59,618 bases of DNA from Paludibacteraceae bacterium (GTDB taxonomy: Bacteria > Bacteroidota > Bacteroidia > Bacteroidales > Paludibacteraceae): assembly GCA_024401555.1 (NCBI GenBank), contig JAKSKV010000017.1, positions 1-59,618 of the forward strand, read 5' to 3'. Below the pieces are notes generated by a model. It saw only the letters and a program-made list of their open reading frames with translations, did no database searches and was not told the DNA's origin. Below are positions 52,455-59,618 of the stretch, piece by piece. The position numbers were made by a program, and so were the translations under genes. Position 1 is the stretch's first letter. Each line of letters begins with the position of its first letter.

Positions 52455-53846
52455 TTAACAATTCTTCTTCACGCACAAAGCCTCGTTCAAGGCACAGATG
52501 GCAGCGCCGTAATCCTCACGCTTCAAAACGAATTGCATATTCACCTGACGCAAAGATTGCGCGAAACACTCAATGTTGATGTTGTTGTCGTACAACGCTT
52601 GGGCTGCGCGGCACAAGAATCCTGGATGAGCGATATTGGTACCCATGCAGCATACCAAAGATACTTCCTTCACTGTCACTTGGTAGAAGAGACGGTTCAA
52701 CTCGTCAATCAACGGCTTGGATGCTGGTTTGTCCCAGATCACCATCGTAATACTGTTGGCATTGGTCGACTTCAAAATATAACTGATGTTATACTTCTCA
52801 AAGACTTGCATGATACGAAGGTCGAAACCAACCTCACCCACCATCATAGGGTCATGGATCTCAACCGCAAGCACCTTGTCGGTACCTGAAACAATCTCAA
52901 TGCGGGATTGCTGGGCGACATAGTCTTTAGAAATAAGGGTTCCAGGATGCTCTGGCTCGAATGTATTCTTGATTCGGATGTTGATGCCCGCCATCTCCAA
53001 TGGCTTAGAGGCTTTCGGGTGGATTGCCTCCATACCGACGTCTGCCAATTGGTCAGCCACCATGAAGTTGGTCATACCGACAGGAATGGACTTATCCTTA
53101 CCAACCAACTTAGGATCTGCACTGGACAAGTGGAACTCCTTGTGGATAACAGCCTCGTCAGCCTTCACCTCCACAGCGATCTTTGAGAATGTCACCTCAG
53201 AATATCCACGGTCGAAGGCACGCATAATACCTTCTGTACCCTTGGTGTAACCAGTCGCCACGCAAAGCGTCTTAGAGAAATCAATTCCCTTGAATGCCTT
53301 GTGGATACGCTCGTCAATGGTCAACGCCTCGGAATCATCGAATCCGCAAAGGTCGATGAAAGTAGCGTCGATGCCATGGTTTCTGATGATATTCACAGAG
53401 TTGAACGCCGAGTGAGCCTCACCGATTGAGGAGAGGATCTCACGAGCCGCTAAGAACAAATCACGCTTGTTCACATAGCCAGAAGCGACCACACTGTGCA
53501 TAGCGGCCAAATACGATTTAGCCTTTTCGATTCTATCCTTAATAAAGGCATCAGCCACCTTTTGATCCAACTTGATCTCCTCGTACTTGCGGTTCAAAGC
53601 GATCAACTTCTCACAAAGTTCATCCAACGCCTCATTGTAGTTCTCGTCATTGAGGAACTTTACATAGATACCTGGTTCGCCTGTCTTTTTATGTTCCAAC
53701 AACCAGTTGGTCACATTGTTATAAGCCGAGACGACGAAAATTCGATTATACAAATTCGCGCCCGATCTCTTACCTTTGATGATATTGTTCAAGACATCCT
53801 TGAACTCGGACATGGACGTTCCACCAATTTTCTCTACCGTTAACAT
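52455..53846 (-). CDS. lysC: Aspartate kinase (monofunctional)
   Basis: The 463-residue enzyme starts at the ATG at 53846 ('MLTVEKIGGTSMSEF'), the kinase signature 'KIGGTSM' being at residues 6-12. The catalytic core ends near 300. It is followed by ACT-type regulatory domains ('LISKDYVAQQSRIEIVSG' region and 'VSLVCCMGTNIAH'). It phosphorylates aspartate as the first step to lysine, methionine, threonine and diaminopimelate. The first methionines of the longer frame do not match the family. A -7 box lies 27 bases upstream. No homoserine dehydrogenase domain is fused to it. Confidence 0.93.
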   Translation of the reverse strand: MLTVEKIGGTSMSEFKDVLNNIIKGKRSGANLYNRIFVVSAYNNVTNWLLEHKKTGEPGIYVKFLNDENYNEALDELCEKLIALNRKYEEIKLDQKVADAFIKDRIEKAKSYLAAMHSVVASGYVNKRDLFLAAREILSSIGEAHSAFNSVNIIRNHGIDATFIDLCGFDDSEALTIDERIHKAFKGIDFSKTLCVATGYTKGTEGIMRAFDRGYSEVTFSKIAVEVKADEAVIHKEFHLSSADPKLVGKDKSIPVGMTNFMVADQLADVGMEAIHPKASKPLEMAGINIRIKNTFEPEHPGTLISKDYVAQQSRIEIVSGTDKVLAVEIHDPMMVGEVGFDLRIMQVFEKYNISYILKSTNANSITMVIWDKPASKPLIDELNRLFYQVTVKEVSLVCCMGTNIAHPGFLCRAAQALYDNNINIECFAQSLRQVNMQFVLKREDYGAAICALNEALCVKKNC

Positions 53847-53872
53847 ATAATACGTTATTATTAAATTCAACG

Positions 53873-53880
53873 CAAAGATA
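53873..53880 (-). promoter_or_regulatory. lysC: -7 box of lysC
   Basis: On the minus strand TATCTTTG, an exact TAnnTTTG match, 27 bases before the start. No TTG is seen at the usual -33 distance. Confidence 0.5.
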
Positions 53881-54093
53881 AGGAATTCTCCCCACACTTT
53901 CCTCCCCCACTCCATTAATTTTACATTGTGGAAAACTTTCTTAATGTGCGAAAGTGACCGAATGAACTAACAAAAAGATAGACAAAACAGTCATAAATAG
54001 TTCAAAAAGATATCAAACAACATATTTTACAGCTATTTTACACCATACACCTTTCAAATTGTCAAAAAAAGAGAAAAAAAACGCCTCAAATTA

Positions 54094-54125
54094 TTTGTCC
54101 AAATCAAATAACTTTTCCAATTTTG
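54094..54125 (+). promoter_or_regulatory. Probable promoter of the nuo leader
   Basis: TTTG (54094-54097) and, about 20 bases later, CAATTTTG (54118-54125), which keeps the TTTG half of the -7 box but has CA for TA. Transcription from here would start near 54131 and include a 130-base structured leader plus terminator before nuoA. The upstream stretch 53881-54093 holds nothing else I can identify. Confidence 0.5.
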
Positions 54126-54166
54126 CGTATTGAAAAATAACATAACTAAAGATACGTATCCGTGTG

Positions 54167-54253
54167 ATGAAGACAATGTCCTTATTTGGCAAGAAAATGG
54201 GCTGCAAATCAGTGAAAACTGTCATTTGCGGATTGTCGCACACATACAGATAA
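54167..54253 (+). CDS. Possible 28-residue leader ORF
   Basis: An ATG at 54167 opens 28 codons within the structured leader: 'MKTMSLFGKKMGCKSVKT', then 'VICGLSHTYR', stop at 54251-54253. It is basic with two Cys and no membrane segment. It ends nine bases before the terminator hairpin, so ribosomes translating it could influence the hairpin. There is no independent evidence that it is translated, and the helix described above lies inside its coding sequence. Confidence 0.3.
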   Translation: MKTMSLFGKKMGCKSVKTVICGLSHTYR

Positions 54254-54262
54254 AACCCAAGG

Positions 54263-54294
54263 AACTATACCCCAACAAGGTATAGTTTTTTTTT
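54263..54294 (+). terminator. Intrinsic terminator in front of nuoA
   Basis: AACTATACC (54263-54271) pairs with GGTATAGTT (54279-54287) around a 7-base loop and is followed by a long T-run. No confident gene ends nearby on the plus strand, so it must act on the leader. Confidence 0.85.
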
Positions 54295-54327
54295 GCTAGG
54301 AAAATACAATAACATAATTATAACAAA

Positions 54328-54681
54328 ATGAGTACAGGTGTAAATTTTATCGTCGTGTTGGTGACGGCCATCATTATGGTGGGAGCCGCATTGATTATAG
54401 GTTGGCTTTTGGCTCCTAAATCAAACAACGCACAAAAAGGAGAACCTTACGAATGTGGTATTCCAACGAGGGGCACCTCTTGGATGCAGTTCAAAATCGG
54501 TTACTACCTATTCGCCATCCTGTTCTTGATGTTCGATGTGGAGACAGTCCTTCTGTTTCCATGGGCAACCATCACGAAGAGTTTGGGCGTTATGGGCTTG
54601 GCCAGTGTTTTGTTCTTCCTCTTCGTTCTCGTTCTCGGTTTAGCATACGCATGGAAGAAAGGAGCATTGGAATGGAAGTAA
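54328..54681 (+). CDS. nuoA: NADH-quinone oxidoreductase subunit A
   Basis: This 117-residue membrane subunit has three transmembrane helices and the loop motif '[13 protein letters not shown]' with the conserved Glu-Cys-Gly; '[13 protein letters not shown]' follows. It is the first gene of the operon, 33 bases after the leader terminator, and overlaps the annotated nuoB start by 10 bases. Confidence 0.95.
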   Translation: MSTGVNFIVVLVTAIIMVGAALIIGWLLAPKSNNAQKGEPYECGIPTRGTSWMQFKIGYYLFAILFLMFDVETVLLFPWATITKSLGVMGLASVLFFLFVLVLGLAYAWKKGALEWK

Positions 54682-55283
54682 AAAACATCAAGATAAAAAA
54701 CATGAAGACGGAGGACTTCAACGACAATGAATACTTGGAAAAGTATGTTGAAGAACTTCGCGCAGGCGGCGTAAACGTGGCAATTGGTGTTTTGGACGAC
54801 ATCATCAACTGGGGTCGATCCAATTCGGTTTGGCCATTGACCTTCGCCACCAGTTGTTGTGGTATCGAGTTTATGTGCGTAGGTGCGGCAAGAACCGACT
54901 TCGCCCGTTTCGGATGGGAGGTAACCCGTAACTCGCCTCGTCAGGCGGATGTTATCTTCGTCGCAGGAACAATCGTACACAAGATGGCTCCTGTGTTGAA
55001 GCGTCTATACGACCAAATGGCAGAGCCTAAATATGTGATCGCTGTCGGTGGTTGCGCCATCAGCGGTGGTCCATTCAAGGACACATACCACGTAGTAAAT
55101 GGTGTCAACGAGATCATCCCTGTGGACGTTTACGTGCCAGGATGTCCGCCAAGACCAGACGCCATGCTTTACGGTATGATGCAATTGCAAAGAAAGATTA
55201 AGTTGGAGAACTTCTTTAAGCTTGGCGACAAGAAGGAGAACAACAAAGAAGATAAACCATCACAACAAGCAGTAAATGAGTAG
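54672..55283 (+). CDS. nuoB: NADH-quinone oxidoreductase subunit B
   Basis: The 203-residue subunit binds the terminal 4Fe-4S cluster N2 through Cys62, Cys63, Cys128 and Cys158 ('TSCCGIEFM', 'VGGCAISGG', 'VPGCPPRP'). The frame is open for another 73 codons upstream, but those are inside nuoA. Starts at 54672 (overlap of 10 bases) or 54702 are both possible. The C-terminal 25 residues are a charged tail rich in Lys and Glu. Confidence 0.94.
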   Translation: MEVKNIKIKNMKTEDFNDNEYLEKYVEELRAGGVNVAIGVLDDIINWGRSNSVWPLTFATSCCGIEFMCVGAARTDFARFGWEVTRNSPRQADVIFVAGTIVHKMAPVLKRLYDQMAEPKYVIAVGGCAISGGPFKDTYHVVNGVNEIIPVDVYVPGCPPRPDAMLYGMMQLQRKIKLENFFKLGDKKENNKEDKPSQQAVNE

Positions 55284-55286
55284 GCC

Positions 55287-56912
55287 ATGAAGAAGATACA
55301 AGAAATTATTTCAGCTGTTGGTGCCTCTAATATCGAGGGACAACAATACCCTACCATCTGCGTAGAACCTAACCAGCTCAGAAAGACAGCGGAGCAACTC
55401 AAGAAAGAGGGCTTCGATGTACTCTTGAACTTGACAGGTATGGATTACAACGAGTGTTTCGGCGTGATTTACCACCTCACCTCCACCGCCAACAAAAACG
55501 CGATGTTGGTCGTAAAGGTGAATACAGCCAGCCGAGAGGATGCGACCATTCCAACGGTGAGCGACATCTGGCAATCCGCTAACCTCTACGAGCGTGAAGC
55601 TTACGATTTCTTCGGAATCCAATTCATCAATCACCCAGATCTTCGTCGCCTTTTCTTGCGTCAAGATTGGAAGGGATTCCCATTCCGCAAAGACTACGAT
55701 GCGGATCCGAAGTTGAACCCAGTTCCTTTGGTTAACCAAACGGTAGAAGACATGGAGAATATGCCAAGCCTTCGTTTCGACAAAGACGGCAAGGTTATCA
55801 CAGACCACAAGGGATTATTCGACAAAAACGAGTATGTTGTGAACATCGGTCCTCAACACCCTGCCACCCACGGTGTGCTTCACCTAAGAGTGTCATTGGA
55901 TGGTGAGATCATCAATAAGGTGGACCCTAACTTCGGTTACATCCACCGTGGTATCGAGAAGATGTGCGAAAGCAAGACTTATCCACAAATTCTTCAACTG
56001 ACAGAGCGTCTCGACTACTTGTCAGGAACCATCAACCGTCACGCCTTCTGCCTTTGCGTGGAAAAAGCGCTCGGTCTTGAGGTGCCAAAGAGAGCACAAG
56101 CGGTCCGCATCATTTTCGATGAGTTGACACGTATCGCCTCCCACTTGTTGGGTTGGGGATGTATGTGTATGGATATGGGTTCCATCACAGCGTTCATCTA
56201 TGGTATGCGCGATCGTGAGAAGATCATGGACATCTTCGAGGAGACCGGAGGAGGTCGTTTGATGGTAGGCTATAACGTCATCGGAGGTTTGGCAAACGAG
56301 GTAAGCCCTAAGTTCGTTGATCAAGTGAAGGAGTTCATCCCTTATATGAGAAAGATGATCAAAGAGTATCACATCCTCTTCACAAATAACCCAATCGCCA
56401 AGGGACGTATGGAAAACATCGGTTTCTTGACCAAGGAGGCAGCCGCATCGTTAGGTGTGACAGGTCCTACAGGTCGAGCATCCGGTTGGTCTTGCGATGT
56501 CCGCAAGATCGAGCCTTACGCAGGTTATGACCAACTCAACTTCGAGGAGGTGCTTCGTTCAGAGGGCGGAACATTCGATCGTTACCTTATCCGTTTGGAT
56601 GAGATCGAGCAATCACTCCGTATCATCGAGCAACTCATCGACAACTTACCAGATGATGGATTCAAGGCGAAGACACCTGCCATCATCAAGTTGCCAGAGG
56701 GAGAGTATTATCAAAGAGTGGAGAACGCAAGAGGAGACTTCGGCGTCTATATCAACAGCAAGGGAGACAAAAACCCTTACCGCGTGAAGTTCCGTTCACC
56801 TTGTATGACACTTATTTCCGCTTTGGATCCATTGTGCAGAAACGAGAAGATCGCCGACCTCATCATGATCGGAGCATCTTTGGACTATGTAATTCCTTGT
56901 GCGGATAGATAA
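55287..56912 (+). CDS. nuoCD: Fused NADH-quinone oxidoreductase subunit C/D
   Basis: The 541-residue chain joins NuoC (about 1-145, 'YEREAYDFFGIQFINHPDLR') to NuoD (about 184-541, 'IGPQHPATHGVLHL', 'LDYLSGTINRHAFCL', and the end 'ASLDYVIPCADR'). A linker at 146-183 is not conserved. In NuoD, His191 and His195 of 'HPATH' belong to the conserved quinone-site loop. The fusion is also known in some other bacteria. There is no nuoE, nuoF or nuoG after it; nuoH follows after 33 bases. Confidence 0.95.
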   Translation: MKKIQEIISAVGASNIEGQQYPTICVEPNQLRKTAEQLKKEGFDVLLNLTGMDYNECFGVIYHLTSTANKNAMLVVKVNTASREDATIPTVSDIWQSANLYEREAYDFFGIQFINHPDLRRLFLRQDWKGFPFRKDYDADPKLNPVPLVNQTVEDMENMPSLRFDKDGKVITDHKGLFDKNEYVVNIGPQHPATHGVLHLRVSLDGEIINKVDPNFGYIHRGIEKMCESKTYPQILQLTERLDYLSGTINRHAFCLCVEKALGLEVPKRAQAVRIIFDELTRIASHLLGWGCMCMDMGSITAFIYGMRDREKIMDIFEETGGGRLMVGYNVIGGLANEVSPKFVDQVKEFIPYMRKMIKEYHILFTNNPIAKGRMENIGFLTKEAAASLGVTGPTGRASGWSCDVRKIEPYAGYDQLNFEEVLRSEGGTFDRYLIRLDEIEQSLRIIEQLIDNLPDDGFKAKTPAIIKLPEGEYYQRVENARGDFGVYINSKGDKNPYRVKFRSPCMTLISALDPLCRNEKIADLIMIGASLDYVIPCADR

Positions 56913-56945
56913 TTCTTTAATAGACTTAAATAAAAAGGAAAGAAT

Positions 56946-58019
56946 ATGATAACCTTTGGAGAAATTATAAACAATGTACATCAGGGTCTCACAGACGCTC
57001 TTCCAGCGTGGTTAGCGGCTACCATCGAGTACGTCATCATCGGAGCGGGATTTTTGGGACTTTATTGTGTGTTAGCATTGATACTCATTCTATTAGAGCG
57101 TAAAATCTGCGCACGATTCCAATGTCGTATCGGTCCTAACCGAGTTGGACCATGGGGACTCTTTCAGAGTGTCGCCGATATGGTCAAAATCCTATTGAAG
57201 GAGATCATCTCAATCAACAACACCGATAAAGTTCTCTTCAAGACAGCGATGTTCCTTGCTATCGCAGGTTCATTCTGCACCTTCGGAGCGCTTCAATTCG
57301 GAGACGGATTGGCTTGCATCGATTTCAATGTAGGACTCTTCTACATCTTGGCGATCTCTTCGCTCGGCGTTGTCGGAATCCTATTGGCTGGTTGGTCAAG
57401 TAATAACAAGTACACCTTGATCGGTGCGATGCGTAGTGGCGCGCAGTTGATCAGTTACGAGTTGTCCGCTGGTATCGCCATCATGACGATGGTTGTGCTT
57501 GCTGGATCATTGAACATCTCAGACATCATTGCCGGACAATCGAAAGCCTGGTTCATCTTCCAAGCGCCAATCCCTGCATTGATCGCCTTCATCATCTATT
57601 TGATCGCTGGTCACGCAGAGACCAACCGTGGTCCATTCGACTTGCCTGAGGCGGAGTCGGAGTTGACCGCAGGATATCACACCGAGTATTCAGGTATCCA
57701 ATTCGGATTCTTCTACTTGGCGGAGTATCTGAACATGTTCATCATCGCCGGTGTCGCCGCAACTGTCTTCTTGGGCGGTTGGCAGCCATTCCAAATCAAT
57801 GCGGAGTGGGCAGAGGGATTCAACAGCGTGATGGCATACATTCCTTCTTGGATCTGGTTCATGGGTAAGACATTCGCCCTCGTACTTCTCAGTTTGTGGG
57901 TTAGATGGACTTTCCCTCGTTTAAGAATCGACCAACTCTTGAAATTGGAGTGGAAGATCCTTATGCCAATCAGTTTGGTAAACTTGCTCATCATGGCAGG
58001 TTGGGTATTAATCTTCTAA
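56946..58019 (+). CDS. nuoH: NADH-quinone oxidoreductase subunit H
   Basis: The 357-residue membrane subunit has about eight to nine helices and the quinone-chamber motifs '[21 protein letters not shown]' and '[20 protein letters not shown]'. It links the hydrophilic arm (B, CD, I) to the proton-pumping arm. It directly follows nuoCD, where nuoG stands in full-length operons. Confidence 0.95.
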   Translation: MITFGEIINNVHQGLTDALPAWLAATIEYVIIGAGFLGLYCVLALILILLERKICARFQCRIGPNRVGPWGLFQSVADMVKILLKEIISINNTDKVLFKTAMFLAIAGSFCTFGALQFGDGLACIDFNVGLFYILAISSLGVVGILLAGWSSNNKYTLIGAMRSGAQLISYELSAGIAIMTMVVLAGSLNISDIIAGQSKAWFIFQAPIPALIAFIIYLIAGHAETNRGPFDLPEAESELTAGYHTEYSGIQFGFFYLAEYLNMFIIAGVAATVFLGGWQPFQINAEWAEGFNSVMAYIPSWIWFMGKTFALVLLSLWVRWTFPRLRIDQLLKLEWKILMPISLVNLLIMAGWVLIF

Positions 58020-58032
58020 TAGGGAAAAAACA

Positions 58033-58515
58033 ATGATACAATATTTCAAAGATTTATTTTCCGGCATTTGGAACCTTTTGCAAGGTATGCGCATCACGAT
58101 GATTAACTTCATCAGAAAGCCAATTACCGAGCAATATCCAGAGAACCGCGGCGTAAAGGTATATGCTGAGCGATTCAGAGGAGAATTGAAGATGCCGCAC
58201 AACGACGCGAACGAACACAAATGTACCGCTTGCGGAATTTGTCAGATGAATTGCCCTAACGGCACCATCAAGGTGATCAGCAAACAAATCACCTTGGAGG
58301 ATGGTAAGACCAAGAAGGCGCTCGACAAGTATTTATACGACTTGGGAACCTGCACATTCTGCGGCCTTTGTACCATGAATTGTCCGCAAAAAGCGATTAC
58401 ATGGAGTAACAACTTCGAGCATTCTGTATTCAGAAGAGAGACTTTGGTGAAGCAACTAAACAACGAAGGTTCTCAACTTGAAGTGAAAAAAGCAGTAGTA
58501 ACCCCTCAACAGTAA
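58033..58515 (+). CDS. nuoI: NADH-quinone oxidoreductase subunit I
   Basis: The 160-residue subunit holds two 4Fe-4S clusters (N6a, N6b) in CxxCxxCxxxCP motifs at Cys 64/67/70/74 and 107/110/113/117. It passes electrons to NuoB. In a complex without NuoEFG it is the likely entry point for electrons from ferredoxin or flavodoxin; this is an inference from related organisms. Confidence 0.94.
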   Translation: MIQYFKDLFSGIWNLLQGMRITMINFIRKPITEQYPENRGVKVYAERFRGELKMPHNDANEHKCTACGICQMNCPNGTIKVISKQITLEDGKTKKALDKYLYDLGTCTFCGLCTMNCPQKAITWSNNFEHSVFRRETLVKQLNNEGSQLEVKKAVVTPQQ

Positions 58516-58521
58516 AAGATT

Positions 58522-59070
58522 ATGGAGAACATTATGCAATATATTACGGCAGGTAATATCATATTTTTTATTCTTGCGGCGGCCACTTTGCTATTCGGAA
58601 TCCTCACAGTGACATCCACTAGGATTCTTCGGGCAGCCACTTATCTATTTTTCACATTGTTCAGCATCGCTGGTCTCTACCTTCAAATGAGCTACGATTT
58701 CTTGGCGGCTGTGCAACTCTCCGTATATGCGGGAGGCGTCGTCATCCTTATCGTATTCGCCATCCTTTTGATCAAAGGACTTGGTGAAGAGAAGGAGATC
58801 AACAAGGGAGACAGAAAAATCATGGGAATCGTCGCAGCCATCATGGGTGCGTTGGTTTGCGTTTCATTTATCGCCAAATGCGGTTTCACCAACAGTGAAT
58901 TGGCGGAGCAAATCGCAGAGCAGGTGAACATGCACATGATCGGCTCCACCTTAATGGGTACAGAGAAATACCAATACCTTTTACCTTTCGAGGCATCCAG
59001 TATCCTATTACTCGCCTGCATCGTCGGTAGCATAGTAATCGCACAAAAGAACAAGGAGGTTAAAAAATGA
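58522..59070 (+). CDS. nuoJ: NADH-quinone oxidoreductase subunit J
   Basis: The 182-residue membrane subunit has five helices, with 'LQMSYDFLAAVQLSVYAGGVVILIVF' in the middle. Its stop overlaps the nuoK start by 4 bases (ATGA), which couples their translation. Confidence 0.93.
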   Translation: MENIMQYITAGNIIFFILAAATLLFGILTVTSTRILRAATYLFFTLFSIAGLYLQMSYDFLAAVQLSVYAGGVVILIVFAILLIKGLGEEKEINKGDRKIMGIVAAIMGALVCVSFIAKCGFTNSELAEQIAEQVNMHMIGSTLMGTEKYQYLLPFEASSILLLACIVGSIVIAQKNKEVKK

Positions 59071-59378
59071 ATTTACCAGTAGAATCATATTTCATCCTGA
59101 GCACGCTCCTTTTCTTCGTGGGCGTGTATGGATTTGTGGCGAGAAAGAACCTCATCAGCATCCTTATGTCGATCGAGTTGATTCTCAACGCAGTGAACAT
59201 CAATTTCGTGGCAGCCAACAGATTCCTCTTCCCTGAGCAATTGGAAGGCTACATCTACACGATTTTCGTCATTGCGGTTGCCGCAGCTGAGACAGCGGTA
59301 GCCATTTCAATTATCATCAACGTCTATCGTCAATACAAGAACGTGGACGCTAAGAGTATTAACGAATTAAAGTACTAA
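59067..59378 (+). CDS. nuoK: NADH-quinone oxidoreductase subunit K
   Basis: The 103-residue subunit has three transmembrane helices. The helix 'LISILMSIELILNAVNINF' holds the conserved membrane Glu of the proton path; a second Glu lies in 'AAAETAVAISI'. Confidence 0.95.
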   Translation: MNLPVESYFILSTLLFFVGVYGFVARKNLISILMSIELILNAVNINFVAANRFLFPEQLEGYIYTIFVIAVAAAETAVAISIIINVYRQYKNVDAKSINELKY

Positions 59379-59383
59379 TCAAC

Positions 59384-59618
59384 ATGGAACAATTAGCAAG
59401 TCTTGCACCATACGTATTGTTATTGCCGCTCTGTACGTTCCTTGTATTGGGACTATTCGGTAATAAAATGTCCCATAAAGTTTCGGGACTATTCGGAACA
59501 ACCATGTTTGGTATCGTTTCCGTTATCTGCTATTTCATAGCAATCAACTACTTCTTCAGCGGTAATTTCCAAAACGGAGGAACTTTTGAGGCTGTTGAAC
59601 TTTTTAACATGGAGTGGT
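59384..59618 (+). CDS. nuoL: NADH-quinone oxidoreductase subunit L (5' end)
   Basis: The first 78 codons are inside the window, starting at 59384, 5 bases after nuoK. The protein opens with a hydrophobic helix ('LAPYVLLLPLCTFLVLGLF') followed by 'GNKMSHKVSGLFG', as in NuoL. The remaining 500 or so residues are beyond the right edge. nuoM and nuoN are expected next. Confidence 0.9.
   Translation, partial: MEQLASLAPYVLLLPLCTFLVLGLFGNKMSHKVSGLFGTTMFGIVSVICYFIAINYFFSGNFQNGGTFEAVELFNMEW

Larger units (their letters stand above)
54130..54294 (+). ncRNA. Structured leader RNA ending in a terminator upstream of nuo
   Basis: Two nested helices can form before the terminator. A closing stem pairs GTGTG (54162-54166) with CACAC (54239-54243). 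Inside it, GCAAAT (54204-54209) and CAGT (54210-54213) pair with ACTG (54218-54221) and ATTTGC (54224-54229), with a GAAA tetraloop and a 2-base bulge. A strong terminator follows (54263-54294), 33 bases upstream of nuoA. This is the layout of a cis-acting attenuator or riboswitch, or of a short independent RNA. No known riboswitch class is recognised. Confidence 0.5.

Noticed and set aside
54453-54671. N-terminal extension of nuoB
   Set aside because: The extension lies inside nuoA in another frame and has no similarity to NuoB.
1-59618. CRISPR array or cas genes
   Set aside because: No regularly spaced direct repeats and no Cas-like frames were seen.

Overview
The window looks like a chromosomal segment of an anaerobic member of the Bacteroidales (phylum Bacteroidota). 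Four lines of evidence support this. The complex I operon has a fused nuoCD and no nuoE, nuoF or nuoG between nuoCD and nuoH. Several secreted proteins end in type IX secretion (T9SS) sorting domains. Typical phylum families are present (DUF5686, DUF2147, DUF4832, CotH with lamin-tail domains). Many genes are preceded by the phylum's promoter signature, a -7 box TAnnTTTG with TTG or TTTG about 19-20 bases upstream. The family within the order cannot be told from the sequence alone.

Layout. 1-2600 is an AT-rich accessory patch: the first codons of a gene at the left edge, a DUF2931-like membrane-anchored protein, a truncated AAA ATPase, an IS3-family transposase scrap, REP-like palindromes, and a SUKH-type (SMI1/KNR4) immunity-like protein. 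Three copies of one leader sequence tie the patch together. 2651-6937 (minus) is an envelope and metabolism cluster: floA, a UbiA prenyltransferase, kdsC, a DUF2520 dehydrogenase-like protein, a small membrane protein and a nitroreductase. 7068-10774 (minus) is rsmA-corA-obgE-pgeF, divergent from a plus-strand pair (a YbhN-like membrane protein and a TPR protein, 10888-14101). 14210-22264 (minus) carries a secreted esterase/GH43 enzyme, an M16 peptidase, an NfeD-type membrane protease and glgB. 22265-23560 is a second AT-rich patch with an orphan secreted protein, a broken secreted ORF and three copies of a different leader. 23570-27111 (minus) has a DUF5686 protein and rnz. 27268-31633 (plus) has a CotH/lamin-tail T9SS protein and an aminotransferase. 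31959-37903 has a DIP1984 protein, an MBL-fold hydrolase and tamB. 38093-40753 (plus) is a four-subunit 2-oxoacid:ferredoxin oxidoreductase. 41001-46517 holds a small 48-residue ORF, DUF2461, DUF4832, a T9SS protein and mltG. 46593-49516 (minus) has tRNA-Ser, waaA and gltX. 49622-52363 (plus) has nspC, tRNA-Gly, tRNA-Leu, a lipoprotein and a DUF2147 protein. lysC (minus) follows, and the window ends in nuoA-B-CD-H-I-J-K and the start of nuoL.

How the genes work together. The ferredoxin-dependent 2-oxoacid oxidoreductase and a complex I without the NADH module fit an anaerobic, ferredoxin-centred energy metabolism; direct electron transfer between them is inference. kdsC and waaA serve Kdo/lipid A assembly, while mltG and pgeF act on peptidoglycan. 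The T9SS-tagged enzymes point to a polysaccharide-degrading surface.

The best candidates for undescribed biology are (i) the structured leader ending in an intrinsic terminator just upstream of nuoA, with a 28-codon ORF inside it, and (ii) the two AT-rich patches in which identical leaders precede different or broken secreted/membrane-protein genes, as if leaders and reading frames had been duplicated and reshuffled.
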